A stretch of 6,679 nucleotides of DNA from Candidatus Adiutrix sp. (lineage in GTDB: Bacteria > Desulfobacterota > Desulfarculia > Adiutricales > Adiutricaceae). Where the stretch lies: NCBI GenBank assembly GCA_031273445.1, contig JAISRV010000279.1, positions 1 through 6,679 of the forward strand, in the 5' to 3' direction. Numbering within the stretch: the stretch's first letter is position 1; the number at the start of each line of letters is the position of its first letter. This document shows, in pieces, positions 1 to 5,792 of the stretch. Both the position numbers and the translations under genes were made by a program. The notes beneath the pieces are model-generated. The model worked only from the letters and a program-made list of their open reading frames with translations, was not told the origin of the DNA and ran no database searches.

Positions 1-1
1 C

Positions 2-199
2 ACCGTCGACACGGAAACCGCCGAACAGGCTTGGACGATCACCAATCTCTTAGCCGAGCGGCACGGTCTTACGCTCTATGACGCCGCCTACCTTGAATTG
101 GCCCAGCGTCTTAATCTGCCGCTGGCGACGCTGGACGCCGATCTACGGACGGCGGCCAAGGCCCTTGGCCTGCCGCTTCTTGGAAGCCTGACCGATTAG
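2..199 (+). CDS. vapC: VapC-like PIN-domain toxin, 3' end only
   Basis: Only the last 65 codons are present; the start lies before the window. The frame ends with TAG at 197-199, immediately followed by an in-frame TGA at 200-202. The visible part matches the C-terminal half of VapC toxins: LTLYDAAYLELA (residues 23-34 of the fragment) carries a conserved PIN acidic residue (D27), and LPLATLDADL (39-48) carries the next one (D45), followed by the usual A-A-K-x-L-G helix. VapC proteins are Mg-dependent endoribonucleases that cut tRNA or rRNA and are blocked by a VapB antitoxin normally encoded just upstream. That partner would be outside the window. Family assignment is fairly secure from the motif order. 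The gene symbol is a family label, and the RNA target cannot be told from this fragment. Confidence 0.8.
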   Translation, partial: TVDTETAEQAWTITNLLAERHGLTLYDAAYLELAQRLNLPLATLDADLRTAAKALGLPLLGSLTD

Positions 200-253
200 T
201 GAATATAAAGGCAAAAGGCTTAACCTGGCCCGGGCCGGGCCGACATAAATATC

Positions 254-282
254 TTGCCTTCAGCGAATTCGGTCGCTATAAT
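254..282 (+). promoter_or_regulatory. Sigma-70 promoter candidate upstream of the hybrid kinase
   Basis: A -35 box TTGCCT (254-259) and a perfect -10 box TATAAT (277-282) are separated by exactly 17 bp, so initiation is expected near 289. The spacer contains the 8-bp palindrome CGAATTCG (264-271), which could be a regulator site but is short enough to be chance. It is the best promoter match in the window and points towards the kinase gene 400 bp downstream. Confidence 0.65.
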
Positions 283-435
283 ATTTTCGTGTATCGAAGA
301 TTACAATAGAAATATTCGAAGGTTCGTTCCAGCCGCTTTGAGGGGCGGAATCGGCCGCACGCTCCGCCAAGCAAATCCTTGCCGCCAAAACAATCACGAA
401 CCCGGTTAATATTTCCCGACCATGCGAGCCGATGA

Positions 436-466
436 CCTCCGGCGGGGCCTCCCGCCAGGCCGGAGG
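436..466 (+). other. GC-rich hairpin in the kinase leader
   Basis: CCTCC (436-440) pairs with GGAGG (462-466), and inside it GGCGGG pairs with CCCGCC around a GCCT loop. An alternative fold pairs CCTCCGGC with GCCGGAGG. It is followed by TTTAAAAA, which is not a proper U-tract, so a terminator or attenuator role is possible but weakly supported. Confidence 0.35.
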
Positions 467-475
467 TTTAAAAAG

Positions 476-525
476 CGGTCAGCCCGAGAGGGCTGGGAGC
501 GCAGCGACCGGCCGCAAGGCGCCCA
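476..525 (+). repeat. Structured GNRA-hairpin repeat, copy 1
   Basis: This copy contains CAGCCC-GAGA-GGGCTG (480-495; 6-bp stem, GNRA-type loop), then the conserved linker GGAGCGCAGCGAC, then a short GCC-GCAA-GGC hairpin. The unit recurs at 537-593 and 3496-3550. This copy has lost the outermost pairs of the first stem, so it looks like the most decayed of the three. Confidence 0.6.
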
Positions 526-536
526 AGCGAAACGGA

Positions 537-593
537 AAGGTCAGCCCGAGAGGGCTGACGGAGCGAAGCGACCGGCGGCAAAGCCGACCAGGC
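537..593 (+). repeat. Structured GNRA-hairpin repeat, copy 2
   Basis: GTCAGCCC (540-547) and GGGCTGAC (552-559) form a perfect 8-bp stem around a GAGA loop. The linker GGAGCGAAGCGAC follows, then CGGC/GCCG (573-576 and 583-586) as a second small stem, and then GACCAGGC. It is in direct orientation with copy 1 (476-525) and copy 3 (3496-3550), and in the same direction as the downstream gene. Confidence 0.65.
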
Positions 594-600
594 CTCCGGG

Positions 601-626
601 CAGGCGAAAATCGCATTTTTCGCCTG
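601..626 (+). repeat. A/T-cored hairpin, copy 1, before the kinase gene
   Basis: CAGGCGAAAA (601-610) and TTTTCGCCTG (617-626) form a perfect 10-bp stem with the six-base loop TCGCAT. A second copy with the identical loop but a changed stem lies at 3558-3587. The T-run is inside the 3' arm and not after the stem, so it is not a standard intrinsic terminator. Confidence 0.65.
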
Positions 627-668
627 GCGCCGACCAGGCGGCGTCCAAGGCTCCCCCCCCCGTCCTTT

Positions 669-675
669 AAAGGAG
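669..675 (+). promoter_or_regulatory. Ribosome binding site of the hybrid kinase, downstream of a C9 tract
   Basis: AAAGGAG ends 10 bp before the ATG at 686, which fixes that start. It overlaps the palindrome CCTTTAAAGG (664-673) and lies just 3' of nine consecutive C residues (653-661), a homopolymer that could vary in length. Confidence 0.7.
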
Positions 676-685
676 CTCTTTCGTC

Positions 686-3484
686 ATGTCCATTCGGGTG
701 AGAGTGCTTTTGATCATTGTCGCCATTGTGGCCTTCATCAGCGCGACCACGCTGGGGGTGAGCATTTTTTTCATTCGCCGCGGTTTGGAGCAAACGGTCG
801 AAAGCGACATCACCGTGATGAGCGAGATCGCCGACAAGCTCGTCTCCGGCGCCATCAACCTGCTGAAGGCCAGGGCGGCCACCTCGGCGCAGCATCTGCT
901 CAACGCCCCCGAGAGCGAGTGGCCGCGTATTTTCCAGGAACAGATTGAAACCGACGAACAGTTCATGGCCATGACGGTTTTCGACTCCGAGGGCATCGTG
1001 GATTCCTACGGCCGGGCCCCGACGCCGGTCGAACTGATGAAGTGGGAATATATACGGAAAGCCTTCGCCGGGGAAATGGTCATTTCCACGACCAGAAAGG
1101 ACCCCAGCGGGGAGGTCGTCTTCCACGTCTGCGTGCCCATGGAGGGCCGCGTTCTGTCGGTGACCATTCCGGGCCTGTATTTCCGCGATCTTTTGGCGCC
1201 TTATAAAATATGGAACACGGGCACGGTCTTCATCCTGGACAAGGACGGCGCCATCATCGCCCATGAGCGCACCTCCCTGGTGACCGAACGCCACAACTTC
1301 ATCGAAACGGCGCGGACGAACCCGGGCGACCACTCGGCGGCCGAGTTTTCCCGCCTCATGACGCGGGGCAGAAAAGGCGTGGGCCGGTATTCCTTTTTCG
1401 GCGTTGAGCGCATCGCCGTCTTCGCCCCCATCACCGGCTCGGCCGCGGGCTGGACGCTGGGCGTGTCCGCGCCCCTGGCGGAGAGCCCGGCCGCGCATGT
1501 CGACAAGGCCCTGATGCTGGCGGCGCTGGCTTTTCTGGGGATGGGGAGCCTGGCCGCTTTTTTCGCCTCGGGCGTCATCGCCAAACCCTTTCAGACCATC
1601 AAAGAGCAGAACGCCTACCTGGCCCAACTCAACGAAACCGCCAAAAACGCCTCGGAGGCCAAAAGCCGTTTCCTGGCCAATATGAGCCATGAAATGCGCA
1701 CGCCGCTCAACGCGGTCATCGGCTTTTCCGAACTGATGCTGCACGGGCGCGCCGCGCCGGAGGAAAGCGGCGCCCATCTGGGCAGAATCCATACGGCCGG
1801 CCTGACCCTGCTCGGCCTGGTCAACGACATTTTGGACATTTCAAAAATCGAGGCGGGAAAATTCGAGCTTGTTTTGGTGGACTACGACCTGGCCAGCCTC
1901 ATCAACGACACGGTGGCCATGAACATCATGCGCATCGGCGGCAAGCCCGTCGAGTTCCGCCTGAACGTCGAAGAAAGCCTGCCCAGCCGGATGATCGGCG
2001 ACGAAGTGCGGCTGAAGCAGATTTGCAGCAACCTGCTCAGCAACGCCTTCAAATATACGCGGTCCGGGGAGGTGGAGATGAGCGTGTCCGGCGAAAGAGA
2101 GGCCGACGGCCTGTGGCTGACCGTCAGCGTCAGGGATACGGGCATCGGCATCCGCCCCGAGGATATGCCCAGGCTGTTTTCCAACTACAGTCAGCTGGAC
2201 GCCAAAAGCAACCGCCGGATCGAGGGCGCCGGGCTGGGGCTGGCCATCGCCGGGCGGCTGGCCGAGATGATGGGCGGCAAAATCAGCGTGGAGAGCGAAT
2301 ACGGCCGGGGCTCCCTCTTTACGGCGCGCGTCCGGCAGCAAGCGGCCTCGGAGAGGCCCCTGGGCGCCGCTGTGGCGGAAAATTTGCGGAATTTCAACTA
2401 TGGCGGGACGACGGCGCCGCATAAGGCCCAGATTGAGGTTCAGCCCCTGCCCTACGCCAGAGTGCTGGTGGTGGACGATGTCGCGACCAATCTGGAGGTC
2501 GCCCGGGGCATGCTGAAACCTTACGGCCTGCGGGTGGATTGCGTGACCGGCGGCCGGCAGGCGGTGGACCTGGTCCGGAAGGGGGCGCCGCGCTACGACG
2601 CGATTTTCATGGACCACATGATGCCGGGCCTGGACGGGATCGAGGCCGCGCGGCTCATCAGGGAGGAAGTCGGCACGGACTACGCCAGGCATGTGCCCAT
2701 CATCGCCCTGACGGCCAACGCCATTGTGGGCAACGAACGGATATTCCTGCGGCATGGCTTTCAGGCTTTCATTTCCAAGCCCATTGACGCGGCCCAGCTG
2801 GACCTGGCGCTGAACCAGTGGGTGCGCGACGACGGCAAGGGGGCGGAGGCCGCCCGGGGCGGGCCGGCAACGGCCGCGCCGGAGGAAACGGCCGCGCCCG
2901 AAGCGCTGATCATGGAGACGGCCTGGCGGATTGACGGCCTTGATCTGGCGGAAGGCCTGGAACGCTTCGGGGGCGACGGGGAGGCGCTTTTGCGGACCCT
3001 GCGCTCTTATGCCGCCAATACGCCCGCGCTGCTTGACCAGGTGCGCGAGCCGGCCGAGGCGGACCTGTCGGCCTACGGCATCGTCATTCACGGCCTTAAG
3101 AGCAGCAGTTACGGCATTTGCGCGCGGCGGCTGGGCAAAAGCGCGGAGGAGCTGGAGCGCGCGGCCCAATCCGGCGACTTTAATTTCATCAGGGCCAACA
3201 ACGGCGCCTTTGTGGCCGCCGCGGAAGAACTGATCGCCGGCCTGGCCGCGAGACTGGAAAACCTGGACGCGGAAAACCAAAAGCCGGGCCGGGCCGCGCC
3301 GGACGCCGACGTGCTGGACAGGCTGCGGGAAGCCTGCGCGAATTACGACATGGACGGGGTGGACAGGGCCATGGTCGAGTTGGAACGCTACGCCTACGAA
3401 GACCGGGCCGATTTGGCCGCCTGGCTGAGGGAACGCGTCGACGTGATGGATTTTAAGGAAATTTTGGCCCGCTTGTCGGAATAA
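686..3484 (+). CDS. Cache-type hybrid sensor histidine kinase with REC and Hpt domains (RpfC-like phosphorelay kinase)
   Basis: This 932-residue inner-membrane sensor kinase should autophosphorylate on ligand binding and pass phosphate through an internal relay. Visible order: membrane helix about 7-30; periplasmic Cache-like domain about 35-270 (for example MTVFDSEGIVDSYGR and GTVFILDKDGAIIAHE); second helix about 275-298; short helical linker without a clear HAMP; HisKA with SHEMRTP, phospho-accepting H335; HATPase with N-box NLLSNAFKYT (N453), DTGIGI and GAGLGLAI; receiver about 590-715 with D597/D598, phospho-acceptor D643, T676 and K698; Ala/Pro-rich linker; Hpt with IHGLKSSS, H802; and a C-terminal helical tail 873-932. 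All catalytic residues are present, so it looks active. The AAAGGAG site supports the ATG at 686. The next gene encodes a REC-HD-GYP protein, the obvious phosphate recipient. The domain assignment is secure; the ligand is unknown and the Cache call rests on layout and a few motifs. Confidence 0.93.
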   Translation: MSIRVRVLLIIVAIVAFISATTLGVSIFFIRRGLEQTVESDITVMSEIADKLVSGAINLLKARAATSAQHLLNAPESEWPRIFQEQIETDEQFMAMTVFDSEGIVDSYGRAPTPVELMKWEYIRKAFAGEMVISTTRKDPSGEVVFHVCVPMEGRVLSVTIPGLYFRDLLAPYKIWNTGTVFILDKDGAIIAHERTSLVTERHNFIETARTNPGDHSAAEFSRLMTRGRKGVGRYSFFGVERIAVFAPITGSAAGWTLGVSAPLAESPAAHVDKALMLAALAFLGMGSLAAFFASGVIAKPFQTIKEQNAYLAQLNETAKNASEAKSRFLANMSHEMRTPLNAVIGFSELMLHGRAAPEESGAHLGRIHTAGLTLLGLVNDILDISKIEAGKFELVLVDYDLASLINDTVAMNIMRIGGKPVEFRLNVEESLPSRMIGDEVRLKQICSNLLSNAFKYTRSGEVEMSVSGEREADGLWLTVSVRDTGIGIRPEDMPRLFSNYSQLDAKSNRRIEGAGLGLAIAGRLAEMMGGKISVESEYGRGSLFTARVRQQAASERPLGAAVAENLRNFNYGGTTAPHKAQIEVQPLPYARVLVVDDVATNLEVARGMLKPYGLRVDCVTGGRQAVDLVRKGAPRYDAIFMDHMMPGLDGIEAARLIREEVGTDYARHVPIIALTANAIVGNERIFLRHGFQAFISKPIDAAQLDLALNQWVRDDGKGAEAARGGPATAAPEETAAPEALIMETAWRIDGLDLAEGLERFGGDGEALLRTLRSYAANTPALLDQVREPAEADLSAYGIVIHGLKSSSYGICARRLGKSAEELERAAQSGDFNFIRANNGAFVAAAEELIAGLAARLENLDAENQKPGRAAPDADVLDRLREACANYDMDGVDRAMVELERYAYEDRADLAAWLRERVDVMDFKEILARLSE

Positions 3485-3495
3485 GCCAAAATGAA

Positions 3496-3550
3496 AAAGT
3501 CGGCCCGGGAGGGCCGACGGAGCGCAGCGACTGGTTGTAAAACCGACCAG
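3496..3550 (+). repeat. Structured GNRA-hairpin repeat, copy 3, in the kinase-regulator gap
   Basis: GTCGGCCC (3499-3506) pairs with GGGCCGAC (3511-3518) around a GGGA loop, with both partners of one base pair changed relative to copy 2 (A-T to G-C). The same linker GGAGCGCAGCGAC follows. Then comes GGTT-GTAA-AACC (3533-3544), another GNRA-type loop, or alternatively CTGGT/ACCAG (3531-3535 and 3546-3550). It begins 12 bp after the kinase stop. Confidence 0.65.
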
Positions 3551-3557
3551 GCGACAG

Positions 3558-3587
3558 GCCAGGCAAAAATCGCATTTTTTGCCTGGC
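3558..3587 (+). repeat. A/T-cored hairpin, copy 2, before the response regulator gene
   Basis: GCCAGGCAAAAA (3558-3569) and TTTTTGCCTGGC (3576-3587) form a perfect 12-bp stem with the loop TCGCAT, identical to the loop at 611-616. Compared with that copy, one G-C pair in the stem has become A-T on both sides. The position between two co-directional genes would allow it to tune or attenuate readthrough or stabilise the mRNA, but no function is shown. Confidence 0.6.
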
Positions 3588-3638
3588 TATGACCAGCCCC
3601 GACCAGGCTCCAAGCCAAAGAATGAAAAGGCCGGAAAA

Positions 3639-4715
3639 ATGGGAAACAGACGTCAAAAGATCATGCTGGTCGACGACAATATGGCCAATCTGACCATAGG
3701 CAAAAACATGCTGAAAGACGCCTACGAGGTCTACGCCGTGCCCTCGGCGGCGAAACTTTTCGAAATACTGGAACATGTGACGCCGGACCTGATCCTCCTG
3801 GACGTCATGATGCCGGAAATGGACGGCTATGAGGCCATCAGACGCCTGAAGGCCGACCGGCGCCGGGCCGACATCCCGGTGATCTTCCTGACCTCGAAAA
3901 TAGACGAACGCAGCGAACTGGAGGGCTTGAGCCTCGGCGCCATAGACTATGTGGCCAAACCCTTTTCCGCGCCGCTCTTGCTGAAGCGGATCGAGAACCA
4001 GCTTTTGATCGTCTCCCAGAGGCTGGAACTGAAAAATTACAATGACAACCTGCAGGCCATGGTGCATAGAAAAACCGAGCAGATCATTGAGCTGCAGAAC
4101 GCGGTCCTGTCCACAGTGGCGGAGATGGTGGAATTCAGGGACAACCTGACCGGCGGGCATGTCACCCGCACGCAGATGTATCTGGAACTCCTGGTGAACA
4201 CGCTGCTTGCGGAGAAAATCTATGAAGAAGAGGTTTCCTCCTGGGACCTGGATTTTTTGATTCCTTCGGCGCAGCTTCACGATGTGGGCAAGATCGCCAT
4301 CAGCGACGCGATTCTGAATAAACCCGGCAAACTGGATCCCGGGGAATTTGAGGAAATGAAAAAGCATGTGACGATCGGCGTGGAGGCGATCGACAGAATA
4401 GCGAAAAAGACGCGCGGACATTCTTTTCTGCTCCACGCGCGCGTAATCGCCGGCGCCCATCACGAAAAATGGGATGGTTCCGGCTACCCGGCGGGTCTGC
4501 GCGAAAAGGAAATTCCCCTGGAAGGGCGGCTGATGGCCATTGCCGACGTGTATGACGCCCTGATTTCCAAGCGGCCCTATAAACAGCCCATCTCCGCCAA
4601 AGAAGCGGAAAAGATCATAGAGGCCGGGCGGGGCGCCCATTTCGACCCCCTGTTGATTGACGGGTTCCGCCTGGTGGCCGAGCATTTCGCGGTCCTCGCG
4701 GAGCAATATTGCTGA
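3639..4715 (+). CDS. Response regulator with HD-GYP cyclic-di-GMP phosphodiesterase output (RpfG-like)
   Basis: This 358-residue cytosolic protein has an N-terminal receiver (about 7-125) with D12/D13, phospho-acceptor D55 in LILLDVMMPEMDG, T85 and K107. A helical linker follows (about 126-160), then a complete HD-GYP domain (about 161-356): E165 and H174 (TGGHVTRT), the HD pair H214/D215 in LHDVGKIAI, H243, H274/H275 in AHHEKWDGSGYPAGL with the GYP motif at 282-284, and D303 in IADVYDAL. All metal and signature residues are intact, so it should hydrolyse c-di-GMP when phosphorylated. The ATG at 3639 is chosen because AAAAGG lies 8 bp upstream and the protein then starts right before the receiver strand; a longer frame from TTG 3579 would be translated through the repeat hairpin. 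It follows the kinase by 154 bp and is probably its direct partner, as RpfG is for RpfC. The target process is unknown. Confidence 0.93.
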   Translation: MGNRRQKIMLVDDNMANLTIGKNMLKDAYEVYAVPSAAKLFEILEHVTPDLILLDVMMPEMDGYEAIRRLKADRRRADIPVIFLTSKIDERSELEGLSLGAIDYVAKPFSAPLLLKRIENQLLIVSQRLELKNYNDNLQAMVHRKTEQIIELQNAVLSTVAEMVEFRDNLTGGHVTRTQMYLELLVNTLLAEKIYEEEVSSWDLDFLIPSAQLHDVGKIAISDAILNKPGKLDPGEFEEMKKHVTIGVEAIDRIAKKTRGHSFLLHARVIAGAHHEKWDGSGYPAGLREKEIPLEGRLMAIADVYDALISKRPYKQPISAKEAEKIIEAGRGAHFDPLLIDGFRLVAEHFAVLAEQYC

Positions 4716-4727
4716 GGGGGAGAGGGG

Positions 4728-4756
4728 CGAGGGCGGTTGCTCTGTCAGCCCGCCCT
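4728..4756 (+). repeat. 29-bp dispersed repeat, copy 1
   Basis: This segment, with GAGGGCGG at its left and CCGCCCT at its right end, recurs at 5793-5821 with a single mismatch (T/C at the fourteenth base). Its two ends are inverted repeats. Here the 3' half also forms part of a longer stem, GTCAGCCCGCC (4744-4754) with GGCGGG and CTGAC (4764-4769 and 4775-4779), with a five-base bulge. Confidence 0.6.
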
Positions 4757-4779
4757 TCTGGTCGGCGGGCGGGGCTGAC

Positions 4780-4812
4780 TGCCCCGGCCGGTCATTGCGG
4801 GGCGGAGCCCCG
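4780..4812 (+). repeat. Palindromic GGGGC repeat with GGA loop
   Basis: The flank TGCCCCGGCCGGTCATTG (4780-4797) leads into a perfect hairpin, CGGGGC-GGA-GCCCCG (4798-4812). A related unit with nearly the same left flank lies at 6584-6615, but its loop is TCC, the reverse complement of this one. Confidence 0.6.
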
Positions 4813-4825
4813 TACATCCCGACGC

Positions 4826-4861
4826 GCTTCGGCCAAAAGCGCGGTTTTGGCCGAAGCTTTT
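4826..4861 (+). terminator. Intrinsic terminator after the response regulator gene
   Basis: GCTTCGGCCAAAA (4826-4838) and TTTTGGCCGAAGC (4845-4857) form a perfect 13-bp stem with a six-base loop, followed by TTTT (4858-4861). It ends plus-strand transcription of the kinase-regulator pair just at the 3' end of the convergent minus-strand gene, whose stop codon overlaps the T-run. On the minus strand no T-run follows the stem, so it is mainly a plus-strand signal. Confidence 0.75.
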
Positions 4862-5396
4862 ATCGCGCGAATCCCGATAGGCCATTGAAGCCCGTCATTA
4901 TATAAAAGGCCATTATTGCGACTCCAAACACGACGCCGATTATTCGATAAATAACAGCTCTGTTGCGACGCTGACGTATTAGAGATTTAACCGCGCCTAC
5001 AGGGTATGAAGCGGTCCGGCTCATAAAAGCGAGTACGATAAGCAATAATAATAATGAAAAGAGAAACAAGAGAATGCCGGTTCCAATGTTTTTGTTTATA
5101 ATATTTACAATCAAGGCATATAGAGATGAACACATTATGGCAATGGCGCAACATATCACAAATATATCATAACTTTTACTGAAACCTTCATCTATTACGT
5201 TTTCCCTGTGTTTATCCGCTCTTCGTTTATAATCATCAGCTATGCGTTTTTTTTCCCGCTCTTCATATCCTGGCTGTCTGTAAATAGTTTCATGCCCGCA
5301 AGCGCAACGTATAATCTTTTGCCCGGCGCCCGCTTCGGACAGCGGCATGTAAATTTTTTCACTAATCGGACGACCACACTTTGGACAAACCGCCAT
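4860..5396 (-). CDS. Zinc-ribbon membrane protein of unknown function
   Basis: This 178-residue protein was not recognised as a member of a named family. The N-terminus has two cysteine pairs, C4/C7 (MAVCPKCGRP) and C31/C33 (RCACGHE), consistent with a zinc ribbon, though the second pair is spaced C-x-C and not C-x2-C. Residues 45-70 are strongly charged (EEREKKRIADDYKRRADK) and probably helical. Three hydrophobic segments follow, about 76-100, 104-126 and 148-168, so the ribbon domain probably faces the cytosol in a three-helix membrane protein. The start is supported by AAAGGAG at 5411-5405, 8 bp upstream of the ATG. The gene is clearly more AT-rich than its neighbours, faces the response regulator gene tail to tail, and shares the terminator region. 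Low GC among repeats suggests recent acquisition. Possible roles (membrane stress, phage defence, host or plasmid accessory function) are guesses and none is supported. Confidence 0.8.
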   Translation of the reverse strand: MAVCPKCGRPISEKIYMPLSEAGAGQKIIRCACGHETIYRQPGYEEREKKRIADDYKRRADKHRENVIDEGFSKSYDIFVICCAIAIMCSSLYALIVNIINKNIGTGILLFLFSLLLLLIVLAFMSRTASYPVGAVKSLIRQRRNRAVIYRIIGVVFGVAIMAFYIMTGFNGLSGFAR

Positions 5397-5429
5397 AATG
5401 CTTACTCCTTTCTCAGCGCATGAGTATAT

Positions 5430-5600
5430 CTAATATTTTAATTTTATATTACTTATTAATTTATACATTTCTTTGCTGTTGCTGAAAGGATTATGCCCTT
5501 CATTGCCTATGCTTTTACTATAAGGCGCCTTTACTGCAGCTAAAAATACCGGAGGATAACGCATATCCATTCCATCAAAAAATACCTGACGGGATGTAGT
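5430..5600 (-). pseudogene. Probable 3' remnant of a lost gene
   Basis: On the minus strand a 56-codon open frame ends at TAG 5432-5430. Its peptide looks protein-like (QVFFDGMDMRYPPVFLAAVK, later GHNPFSNSKEMYKLISNIK) but no family was recognised. It has no start codon with a ribosome binding site: the internal ATG at 5570 lacks a Shine-Dalgarno. Upstream, another frame reads RPFTVNYIPSGIF up to the six-A run at 5577-5582, so a frameshift there is possible, and just beyond it the GC-rich repeat block begins near 5638. The simplest reading is the tail of an AT-rich gene cut off by repeat insertion or rearrangement. It lies in the same frame as the zinc-ribbon gene, 11 open codons upstream of that gene's ATG. 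Confidence 0.35.
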
Positions 5601-5681
5601 TTACTGTAAATGGACGAAAAAGAGAAGAGTGTTATGTGGTTTTGGCCGGCGCTTTGTTTCGCGTGAAGGCGGCGGCGCTCA

Positions 5682-5736
5682 GGCCAAACAGGGATGTTTG
5701 GCCCGCGGCGGCCTTGCTTTGGGTTATGGCCTAGAC
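5682..5736 (+). repeat. 55-bp dispersed repeat with GGGA-loop hairpin, copy 1
   Basis: It starts with the perfect hairpin GGCCAAACA (5682-5690), loop GGGA, TGTTTGGCC (5695-5703), followed by a GCGGCGG run and a conserved tail ending GGGTTATGGCCTAGAC. The copy at 6489-6543 differs at three positions. The block 5638-5850 around it is GC-rich, contains no credible gene, and also carries the 29-bp repeat at 5793. Confidence 0.7.
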
Positions 5737-5792
5737 AGCCTCGGCCGGTCTGGCTGCCCAGCGACCAAAAAATTTGTCTTCCGTAGGGGCGA

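Larger units (their letters stand above)
200..685 (+). other. 486-bp non-coding leader region with promoter and hairpins
   Basis: No convincing coding frame lies between the vapC stop and the kinase start. The first part (about 241-330) is AT-rich and contains the promoter at 254-282. From about 430 on it becomes GC-rich and is filled with inverted repeats: a hairpin at 436-466, GNRA-loop hairpins at 480-495 and 540-559, and an A/T-cored hairpin at 601-626. It ends with a nine-C tract and the ribosome binding site. If the promoter drives the kinase, the transcript has an untranslated leader of almost 400 nt. Short frames starting at 422 and 432 overlap the repeats and have no recognisable protein content. 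Confidence 0.6.

Noticed and set aside
227..240. GGCCCGGGCC palindrome just after vapC as a terminator
   Set aside because: No loop of usable size and no T-run follows; AT-rich DNA and a promoter come next.
476..593. CRISPR-like array formed by the first two repeat copies
   Set aside because: Only two units with internal hairpins and diverged ends, no uniform spacer, and the third copy is 3 kb away.
422..701. Two overlapping short frames in the kinase leader
   Set aside because: They read through inverted repeats in two frames at once, are dominated by Arg/Pro/Gly/Lys, and lack ribosome binding sites.
479..1792. Long minus-strand frame of 437 codons opposite the kinase gene
   Set aside because: It is antisense to well-conserved kinase codons, is rich in Arg/Gly/His as expected from GC-rich antisense, and runs into the repeat hairpins. 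No family motif is visible.
1841..3280. Minus-strand frame of 479 codons
   Set aside because: It lies entirely antisense to the HisKA, HATPase, REC and Hpt coding sequence and has low-complexity composition. The kinase frame explains this DNA.
3579..3638. Upstream extension of the response regulator from TTG 3579
   Set aside because: The added 20 residues come from the 3' arm of the repeat hairpin and linker. The ATG at 3639 has AAAAGG at proper spacing and directly precedes the receiver fold.
3453..4817. Minus-strand frame of 454 codons
   Set aside because: It is antisense to the response regulator and reads through repeats and the inter-gene gap at its ends. No protein family features.
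4657..4905. 82-codon plus-strand frame overlapping the response regulator end
   Set aside because: Its sequence is a translation of the repeat cluster and terminator and has no ribosome binding site.
5420..5488. 22-codon hydrophobic peptide frame starting at ATG 5420
   Set aside because: It lies opposite the remnant and the upstream region of the zinc-ribbon gene, has no ribosome binding site, and its hydrophobicity comes from AT-rich codons.
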